The notes under the pieces are model-generated. The model had not been told where the DNA came from, searched no databases, and saw only the letters and a list, made by a program, of their open reading frames with translations. Of a stretch of DNA of 64,000 nucleotides, positions 9,036-14,164 are shown in pieces; positions within the stretch are counted from its first letter, which is position 1; every line of letters starts with the position of its first letter. The stretch comes from Sphingomonas parva (ex Maeng et al. 2020). GTDB taxonomy: Bacteria; Pseudomonadota; Alphaproteobacteria; Sphingomonadales; Sphingomonadaceae. The stretch is taken from contig NZ_SPDV01000020.1 of assembly GCF_004564275.1 (NCBI RefSeq), forward strand, positions 1 through 64,000. Reading direction: 5' to 3'. The position numbers and the translations under genes are program-made.

Positions 9036-9064
9036 AGAGGGCCGCCCCGGCGGGACGGCCCTCT
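9036..9064 (-). terminator. Terminator between the GGDEF/EAL and entericidin-like genes
   Basis: A 9-base-pair GC-rich stem (AGAGGGCCG / CGGCCCTCT) with an 11-base loop lies between two convergent genes. On the minus strand it is followed by a T-rich run, so it ends the entericidin-like transcript; it may also stop the plus-strand transcript. Confidence 0.75.
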
Positions 9065-9090
9065 TCGCAATCCAGGACGGATCGGGCGGC

Positions 9091-9216
9091 TCAGATCGCC
9101 TTGTCGCCGGCCTCGCCGACCGACTTGATATCCTCGCCGGCGCCCTTGACGGTGTTGCAGGCGCCGAGCGCCATCGTGGTGGTGAGGGCGAAAAGACAAA
9201 GAAGCTTACGGACCAT
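9091..9216 (-). CDS. Entericidin A/B family small lipoprotein
   Basis: 41 residues: MVRKLLCLFALTTTMALGAC, then NTVKGAGEDIKSVGEAGDKA. The signal and lipobox (LGAC) followed by NTVKGAGEDI are the hallmark of the entericidin/EcnAB family of tiny membrane lipoproteins, linked in enterobacteria to stationary-phase lysis and envelope stress. An AGGAG ribosome site lies upstream. About 65 bases upstream of the start, a GGAAC-N17-CATT sequence on the minus strand (9279-9304) resembles an EcfG promoter with one mismatch in the -10 element. That would fit a stress-induced peptide but is weak evidence. Confidence 0.85.
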   Translation of the reverse strand: MVRKLLCLFALTTTMALGACNTVKGAGEDIKSVGEAGDKAI

Positions 9217-9368
9217 GACAATTCTCCTGGGGCTACTCCAAGCGCATCGCTCGCGTTCGGTGTGCTGGCGGAGGCCTAAATGCCCGCTGGCGCGCGATGG
9301 TTCCGGCGCCGCACGGAGATGGGGGATGCCGGGCAGCGCCCGCGCCGGCAGGCGCCGGTCCGCAGACC

Positions 9369-9514
9369 AAAAAAAAGCCGCTCCGGCGGGAGCGGCGTCG
9401 CAGGGGGGGCCAGACGAATTTGAGCCCGGAGGCGCCACCGGGGGGGGGGAGGTTGGCGCGTCCGGGCTCATTTTCTGGATAGCGAGAGCGGGGGGGCAAA
9501 AGGTCACTATCCGA
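9369..9514 (-). ncRNA. Candidate EcfG-dependent C-rich small RNA
   Basis: Predicted to run from about 9514 to the end of a T8 run (A8 on the plus strand) at 9369, about 146 nt. Three stem-loops expose runs of cytosine. Hairpin 1 (9477-9512, GGATAG/CTATCC) has C7 in the loop. Hairpin 2 (9422-9469, 9-bp GAGCCCGGA/TCCGGGCTC plus an inner GCGCC stem) has C10. Hairpin 3 (9396-9416, CGTC/GACG) has C7. A textbook terminator (GCCGCTCC/GGAGCGGC plus T8, 9369-9396) follows. Short open frames cross the region but look random. C-rich loops are the binding element of alphaproteobacterial sRNAs that block G-rich ribosome sites. The role here is inferred. Confidence 0.75.
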
Positions 9515-9521
9515 AGTGCAC

Positions 9522-9546
9522 AACGTCGATGCAGTGCCCGGGTTCC
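9522..9546 (-). promoter_or_regulatory. EcfG (general stress sigma factor) promoter of the C-rich sRNA
   Basis: On the minus strand the sequence is GGAAC, 16 bases, CGTT, a perfect match to the EcfG consensus GGAAC-N16/17-CGTT. The predicted start, about 7 bases downstream, falls just before the first sRNA hairpin. An A/T-tract region (about 9554-9590) lies upstream. Confidence 0.8.
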
Positions 9547-9636
9547 GCGCCGTTCGAAAAAAATCTGCGCGAACGCATTTTTTTGAAACCCGCCGCGCCG
9601 GCTGCCGGTTCAGGGTCGAAAGACAGGAGACACGAC

Positions 9637-9810
9637 GTGCCCAAACCGCCCGAGGCGACCCCGCACAGCGACATCGACGGCATCCACCGCGACGAGAAGA
9701 AGAACATCGACAGCGCCAACGAGGCCGGTCAGGACAGCAGCGATCTCCAGAAGGCGCACGAGGAATCCGCGGCGCGACCGCCCTATAGCGACGACAAGGG
9801 CGGCGGCTGA
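9637..9810 (+). CDS. Small hydrophilic protein of unknown function
   Basis: 57 residues from a GTG at 9637 with AGGAG 7 bases upstream. The product has no hydrophobic segment and is very rich in Asp, Glu, Lys, Ser and Asn (e.g. IHRDEKKNIDSANEAGQDSS), so it is probably disordered, like many small desiccation or stress peptides. It is divergent from the EcfG-driven sRNA and adjacent to the stress locus, so a stress role is plausible. No clear promoter of its own was identified beyond a degenerate GAAAC...CGGTT pair. Codon use is unremarkable. Confidence 0.65.
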   Translation: MPKPPEATPHSDIDGIHRDEKKNIDSANEAGQDSSDLQKAHEESAARPPYSDDKGGG

Positions 9811-9866
9811 GCGGCGAGCAGCCTCCGCAGGAGCTGCGCAGCTGACGTCAGAGCTCCGAAAAACCC

Positions 9867-9898
9867 TTCCTCCCCTTACAGGGGAGGATGGTGGAGCC
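9867..9898 (+). repeat. Short TCCTCCCC-type palindromic repeat
   Basis: TCCTCCCCT-TAC-AGGGGAGGA followed by TGGTGGAG is a minimal copy of the palindromic family seen at 55755-55884. It lies between the small hydrophilic gene and the kinase gene, which are convergent, and may act as a weak mRNA 3' hairpin for either. Confidence 0.55.
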
Positions 9899-9912
9899 GC
9901 TTCCCGCCCGCC

Positions 9913-11493
9913 TCAGTGCCTGTCGGCCTTGTCGACCACGGCGATGTTGAGCGCGTAGCGGCCGATCTCGGTATCGCGGTCGATACTGGTGCGCAGCTGG
10001 CGCGACAGGCCGGTGACGATCCGCTCGAACCGGTCGCTCAATTTCTCGTCGCACGACACCTGGCCGCGCAGGCTGTCCGATTCGAGGACGAGCTCCGCCA
10101 GGGCAGGATTCGCGTTGCCGCCAGTGAGCGCGATCTGGACCGAGCTCGCGCCGCAGAACATGGCGAATTCGACGACCTCGGTGACCAGGAAGGCGACCGA
10201 GACGGCGACGTCCTGGGTCGCGTAATAAGGCTCGAGGTCGAGACGGATCGTCATCGACGCGGCCGAGCCCGGCGCCGTGGCGCGCAGGTTGGCGGCAAGC
10301 TCGGAGACGAGCGGCTTCAGGGCGACGCCGCGATTTTCCTCGAGCTCGGCATAATGGTTGCGGTGGACCACGGCGAGCGCGTCCACCCGCCGCTGGATCG
10401 AGGCGTAGGCGGCGGCGGCCGCCTCGTTGGGCGAGCCGCGCGAATGGATGTTGAGCAGCGACGCCACGACCTGCAGGTTGTTCTTCACCCGGTGATGGAC
10501 CTCGCGGACGAGCTTGGTCTGCCGCTCCACCGCCGCCTCGAGCTCCGCTTCGTGGCGGGCAACAGTCTGGGCGACGCCTTCGAAGGCGAGGCCGAGATCC
10601 GAAATCTCCCGCGCCGGCGAGGCGATGCGCGGCAGGCCGAACTCGCGATCGCCGGGCTGATAGGCCGAGACGTGGCGCTGCATCCGGACCAAGGGCCGCA
10701 GCAGCAGGCGATCGACGACCAGCCAGCCGATCACCGAGGCGGCCAGCCACATCAGCACGGGGAGGAGGATCAGCAGCCCCTCGAGCGGAGTGATCGGGAC
10801 GGCGCTGGCCGAGATGTCGAGCCGCAGCTGGCCGTCGGCCAGCGCTTCGGAGGCGTTGACGGTATGGACGAACGGACCGTCCTCATATTCGTCGCGCAGC
10901 ACCATGCTGCGGCCATCCTGCCTGAGCGTCAGATCGAAGGCGGTGGAGGTGCCGGCGATATAGGTGATGCCGGAAAGCGTCTCGCGCGAATATTCGGCGA
11001 CGCCTTCGAGCAGACCGGTGTCGCCGAAGACGAACAGCTGGAGCGCGCGACCGTCGGCGGTGATCCGGACGATGCCTTTGCCCGCGGGCCCGGTCCGGGG
11101 AAGCGGCGGACGGAAGCCCCGGCTCGCGCAGCGCACCTCGCGCCCCTGGGCGATCAGCGCGTACCGTCCGGGATAAGGCGCGTTCTCGAGCCGGGTCAGC
11201 GTCCGTTCGCAGACCCGCGAGCCCGGCGGCGCGACGGCGATCGCCCCGCCGGCAGTGCCGATGGTGATCTCCGCGCGGGTGAGGTTGCTGCTGATCCGCT
11301 GCGCCTTCACCTCGAGCCGCGAGATGGTCTGATCGGTGCGGTCCTGATTCTTCTGCTGCGCGCTCTGAATCGAGGCGAGGATCGCGACCAGGCCGAGCGG
11401 GAAGAGGGCGAGGCTGAGGATGAGCAGCATCTTCGCGCCCGTCGAGAGGCCCGCGAAGCGCGCTGCGATCCAGCCCTGTCTGTCTGCGTTCAC
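9913..11493 (-). CDS. phyP: PhyP-like sensor histidine kinase with degenerate ATPase domain
   Basis: 526 residues. Two membrane helices (about 20-42 and 238-262) flank an extracytoplasmic sensor region, followed by a HAMP-like segment and a HisKA_2 dimerisation domain with REVHHRVKNNLQVVASLL (His333). The catalytic domain lacks normal ATP-binding boxes: the N-box position reads LVTEVVEFAM and no DxGxG or G2 glycine motif is visible. This agrees with Sphingomonas PhyP, which sits beside phyR and acts as a negative regulator, probably a phosphatase of PhyR. It starts 28 bases after the nepR stop, so the two form an operon divergent from phyR. Function is by homology and context. Confidence 0.85.
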   Translation of the reverse strand: MNADRQGWIAARFAGLSTGAKMLLILSLALFPLGLVAILASIQSAQQKNQDRTDQTISRLEVKAQRISSNLTRAEITIGTAGGAIAVAPPGSRVCERTLTRLENAPYPGRYALIAQGREVRCASRGFRPPLPRTGPAGKGIVRITADGRALQLFVFGDTGLLEGVAEYSRETLSGITYIAGTSTAFDLTLRQDGRSMVLRDEYEDGPFVHTVNASEALADGQLRLDISASAVPITPLEGLLILLPVLMWLAASVIGWLVVDRLLLRPLVRMQRHVSAYQPGDREFGLPRIASPAREISDLGLAFEGVAQTVARHEAELEAAVERQTKLVREVHHRVKNNLQVVASLLNIHSRGSPNEAAAAAYASIQRRVDALAVVHRNHYAELEENRGVALKPLVSELAANLRATAPGSAASMTIRLDLEPYYATQDVAVSVAFLVTEVVEFAMFCGASSVQIALTGGNANPALAELVLESDSLRGQVSCDEKLSDRFERIVTGLSRQLRTSIDRDTEIGRYALNIAVVDKADRH

Positions 11494-11520
11494 GATGATC
11501 GGCCGCCTTGGCGGCGGCTC

Positions 11521-11724
11521 TTAGCCAAGCTTGCCCAGTAGATCGAGAAGATCCGGCGGGATGTCCTCGTTGATGGTCTGCTGATACGCGGCGCGCAGCG
11601 CGTGGCCGACCTCGGGCGTGTTCGCGCGCTTCTTGCTGGCTCTCGACTCGTTCCGATTGGCGCCGTCCGGGGAAGATGCCGCCCTGCGCCGGCGCTCGCC
11701 ATCCTGTTCGTCTGCGAAAGTCAA
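11521..11724 (-). CDS. nepR: Anti-sigma factor NepR
   Basis: 67 residues from a TTG at 11724 with GAGGGG about 9 bases upstream. After a charged N-terminal tail, the C-terminal half reads VGHALRAAYQQTINEDIPPD then LLDLLGKLG, the two-helix NepR core. NepR holds EcfG inactive until phosphorylated PhyR captures it. The gene is divergent from phyR and leads the nepR-phyP operon. A near-consensus EcfG promoter lies upstream, so its own target sigma factor probably controls it. Confidence 0.92.
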   Translation of the reverse strand: MTFADEQDGERRRRAASSPDGANRNESRASKKRANTPEVGHALRAAYQQTINEDIPPDLLDLLGKLG

Positions 11725-11862
11725 ATCAAATTACCCCTCACGGCCGGACGCCGCGCCCGCTGCCTAGACAAAAGGAACGTGCCTGGACAAGCGGTGAGTG
11801 GCCGATTGCAGCTGGCAAGCCCCGTGCCGCGCGCGAAATTAATCGCCCGCAGATGCCGTGGA

Positions 11863-11887
11863 AACAAAAAACTCCGCCATTGGTTCC
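11863..11887 (-). promoter_or_regulatory. Putative EcfG promoter of nepR-phyP
   Basis: On the minus strand: GGAAC, 16 bases, TGTT, one mismatch from the GGAAC-N16/17-CGTT consensus, about 140 bases upstream of nepR. The same segment read on the plus strand gives GAAAC-N16-GGTT, a poorer version pointing toward phyR, so one patch might serve both directions. Confidence 0.55.
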
Positions 11888-12021
11888 ACCCCTTCATGCG
11901 AGGGCGGGCCGACGTTTTTTCTGCACACGTCACCTTCCTTCGTGCCTTTATTGGGGCGGGGTTGCAAAGCCGTTTGCACGCTCTCACAAAGCCCCGGGGA
12001 TTCGAATAGGAGTCGTAACGA

Positions 12022-12816
12022 ATGTCGCTTGGTCAGGAACTCGCCCCCCATCTTCCCTTTCTGCGGCGCTACGCCCGCGCCCTGACGGGTAGCCAGGGGC
12101 ACGGCGATGCGTTCGTCCGGGCGACCCTGGAGGCGATCGTCGCGGCGCCGGGCGATTTCCCGCGCGACGTCGATCCGCGGCTCGGCCTCTACCGCACCTT
12201 TCACGCGATCTGGTCGTCGGCCAATATCGAGGAAGATCCGGGCGCGAGCTCGGGCGTCGATCCCGAGAGCATCGCCCAGGCGCGCCTCGCCCGGATCACG
12301 CCGCTGTCCCGCCAGGCGCTGCTGCTGACCGCGATGGAAGGCTTCACCCCGGAGGACGCCGGCTACCTGATCGGCGCGCAGCCGAACGAGGTCGAGCGGC
12401 TGGTCGCCGAGGCGCTGGCCGAGATCGAGCGCCAGACCCGCGCCGAAGTGCTGATCATCGAGGACGAGCCGATCATCGCGATGGACATCGAGACGATCGT
12501 CCGCGACCTCGGCCATTCGGTTACCGGCGTCGCCGTGACCCGCGACGAGGCGGTCGCCCAGGCGATCGCGCGCCGCCCCGGCCTGGTCCTCGCCGACATC
12601 CAGCTCGCCGACGACAGCTCGGGCATCGACGCCGTCAAGGACATCCTGCAGGAATTCCAGGTGCCGGTGATCTTCATCACCGCCTTCCCGGAGCGGCTGC
12701 TGACCGGCGAGCGGCCGGAGCCGACCTTCCTGATCACCAAGCCGTTCCAGCGCTCGACCGTGAAGGCGGCGATCGCCCAGGCGCTGTTCTTCGATCAGGC
12801 GACGATTCCCGCCTGA
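12022..12816 (+). CDS. phyR: Response regulator PhyR with sigma-factor-like domain
   Basis: 264 residues. The N-terminal half (about 1-140) imitates an ECF sigma factor: a sigma2-like segment (LPFLRRYARALTGSQGHGDA) and a sigma4-like segment (SRQALLLTAMEGFTPEDAGY). The C-terminal half is a receiver domain with EDEPIIAMD and the phospho-acceptor Asp192 in LVLADIQLAD, plus the conserved Thr in VIFITAF and Lys in FLITKPF. When phosphorylated the sigma-like domain binds NepR and frees EcfG. It is divergent from nepR and directly upstream of the small peptide-ecfG unit. The ATG follows AGGAGTCG. Confidence 0.96.
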   Translation: MSLGQELAPHLPFLRRYARALTGSQGHGDAFVRATLEAIVAAPGDFPRDVDPRLGLYRTFHAIWSSANIEEDPGASSGVDPESIAQARLARITPLSRQALLLTAMEGFTPEDAGYLIGAQPNEVERLVAEALAEIERQTRAEVLIIEDEPIIAMDIETIVRDLGHSVTGVAVTRDEAVAQAIARRPGLVLADIQLADDSSGIDAVKDILQEFQVPVIFITAFPERLLTGERPEPTFLITKPFQRSTVKAAIAQALFFDQATIPA

Positions 12817-12828
12817 TCAACTATTTGC

Positions 12829-12853
12829 GGAACCCCCTCGTCCAGAGAGCGTT
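12829..12853 (+). promoter_or_regulatory. EcfG promoter upstream of the small peptide and ecfG
   Basis: GGAAC, 16 bases, CGTT: a perfect EcfG consensus, starting 12 bases after the phyR stop and about 30 bases before the small membrane peptide. Transcription from it would read through that peptide into ecfG, giving positive autoregulation. Confidence 0.85.
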
Positions 12854-12884
12854 GCCCCGATGTAACGACTGGAACCGAGGAACC

Positions 12885-13022
12885 ATGGACGAGGGTAATC
12901 CGCATATCGACACGACCAGGGCACGTCAGGGGGCGACCCCGCACATGACGCGCTACATCCTGCCGATATCGCTCGGACTGGTCGTCATCCTCTTCCTGCT
13001 CCTGTTGCTACTCTGGAGCTGA
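12885..13022 (+). CDS. Small single-pass membrane peptide in the stress locus
   Basis: 45 residues from the ATG at 12885 (GAGGAACC upstream). A hydrophilic first half (MDEGNPHIDTTRARQGATPH) is followed by one strong membrane helix, about residues 26-44 (ILPISLGLVVILFLLLLLLW). It lies between phyR and ecfG, 32 bases after a perfect EcfG promoter, so it should be stress-induced together with ecfG. The open frame extends back to 12825, but that would start upstream of the predicted transcript. No family was recognised. It could be a membrane accessory to the stress cascade or simply an effector. Confidence 0.7.
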   Translation: MDEGNPHIDTTRARQGATPHMTRYILPISLGLVVILFLLLLLLWS

Positions 13023-13073
13023 AAGCTTACATCTGAAGCGTGAAGGGGGCGCGCGTCCGCGCGCCTGAGCGGC

Positions 13074-13754
13074 ATGACCGAATTCAGTGCATCCTATCAT
13101 GACGGGGCCAGCTTGAGCCATACTCCTGCATCTGCCGACGAGATCGACGAGGTTCGTCCGGAACCGGTCCCGCTTCCCGACAACGAGTTCAAGGACCAGC
13201 TCGCGCAGGTCATTCCGCATCTGCGCGCGTTCGGGCGATCCCTCTCGGGAAGCCGCGACCTGGCCGACGATCTCGTCCAGGAGACGCTGCTGAAGGCCTG
13301 GGCGGCGCGCAAGCGCTTCCAGGCCGGCACCAACATGCGTGCCTGGACCTTCATCATCCTCAGGAACCTGTTCCTCAGCCAGATGCGCCGCGCGCGCTTC
13401 AAGGGCGAGTGGGACGAGATCACCGCGTCGAAGATGCTGGCGGCGCCGGCGAGCCAGGACCGGCACGTCGAGCTTTCCGACATGCAGCGCGCGCTGCTCC
13501 ACCTCCCGCAGCCGCAGCGCGAGGCGCTGATCCTGGTCGGCGCCGGCGGCTTCGCCTACGAGGAAGCGGCCGAGATCTGCGGCTGCGCGGTCGGCACGAT
13601 CAAGAGCCGGGTCGCCCGCGGCCGGGTCGCGCTCGAGAACCTTCTCGCCGAAGGCAAATTGCCGTCGCGGCGCGAGCACGAGACCGACGGCACGTCGGCG
13701 CTGCAGAGCATCATGAGCGAGGTCGAGGACCTCAGCCGCGACCGCGACCTCTAA
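13074..13754 (+). CDS. ecfG: General stress response sigma factor EcfG
   Basis: 226 residues. Region 2 ([20 protein letters not shown], then KAWAARKRFQAGTNMRAWTF) and region 4 (LPQPQREALILVGAGGFAYE, then EAAEICGCAVGTIKSRVARG) are those of the ECF15/EcfG group. EcfG directs RNA polymerase to GGAAC-N16/17-CGTT promoters. The N-terminal 35 residues are an acidic extension. Two further ATG codons are not far downstream, but 13074 gives the full extension. A GGCGCGCG/CGCGCGCC hairpin (13046-13063) lies just upstream of the start and might affect translation. Confidence 0.94.
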   Translation: MTEFSASYHDGASLSHTPASADEIDEVRPEPVPLPDNEFKDQLAQVIPHLRAFGRSLSGSRDLADDLVQETLLKAWAARKRFQAGTNMRAWTFIILRNLFLSQMRRARFKGEWDEITASKMLAAPASQDRHVELSDMQRALLHLPQPQREALILVGAGGFAYEEAAEICGCAVGTIKSRVARGRVALENLLAEGKLPSRREHETDGTSALQSIMSEVEDLSRDRDL

Positions 13755-13853
13755 GCGGCTGTCGCCGACGGGCGCCCACCGGCCTGGCCGGCGGCGTCCG
13801 CGGTGCGTCCGCCCGGGCGATCGCGGTCGCGCCGCTCCGCAGCAGGCGCAATG

Positions 13854-13881
13854 AAAAACCCCTTCGGCAGAGCCGAAGGGG
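13854..13881 (-). terminator. Terminator of the NepR-like gene
   Basis: On the minus strand: a 10-bp stem CCCCTTCGGC/GCCGAAGGGG with a 3-base loop followed by GGTTTTTC, a strong intrinsic terminator 24 bases after the stop of the small gene at 13905. Its presence supports that gene being transcribed. Confidence 0.85.
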
Positions 13882-13904
13882 CTGGCGGCAAGCCGGAAGG
13901 CGCG

Positions 13905-14081
13905 TCAGTCCTGGTCGAGGCGGGCGAGCAATTCCTCGAACATCTTCAGCGAGCGCACCTCGCCGTCCATCGCGAACGCCTGGCGCAGCGCGCTGCCGAC
14001 GCCGGCGTGCACGGTCGGGGGGGCGACCTTCACGAACCGCCTCTCGGAAGCATCCACCATGGCTTCGTTTCTCGGATTCAT
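13905..14081 (-). CDS. NepR-like small protein (putative second anti-sigma factor)
   Basis: 58 residues (ATG 14081; a GTG at 14090 would add three). The last 31 residues, beginning GVGSALRQAFAM and ending SLKMFEELLARLD, align without gaps to the 29-residue core of NepR. Shared are the VG-ALR-A start, an aromatic at position 9 and the F-LL-L helix 2. The loop lacks the usual EPVP. It sits convergent to ecfG and has its own terminator. A diverged NepR paralogue is the best reading; binding to EcfG or PhyR is inference. No EcfG promoter was seen upstream. Confidence 0.6.
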   Translation of the reverse strand: MNPRNEAMVDASERRFVKVAPPTVHAGVGSALRQAFAMDGEVRSLKMFEELLARLDQD

Positions 14082-14164
14082 TGTACTCACGCGGGTCCAA
14101 CGCCCGGGACCGGCCCCGGTTGCAAATGTTGCGCACCCTCAATGGAACTGATCTGTGATGTTGT

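Noticed and set aside
6954-9221. A very long minus-strand open frame (755 codons) opposite the GGDEF/EAL gene
   Set aside because: Its translation is low-complexity Arg/Asp/Gly text typical of antisense frames in GC-rich DNA, while the plus strand has clear domain motifs.
11774-11800. Plus-strand GGAAC at 11774 as an EcfG promoter for phyR
   Set aside because: 16-17 bases downstream there is TGAG/GAGT, not CGTT.
13046-13063. GGCGCGCG/CGCGCGCC hairpin as terminator before ecfG
   Set aside because: No T-run follows and it lies just before the ecfG start; mentioned only as a possible translational effect.
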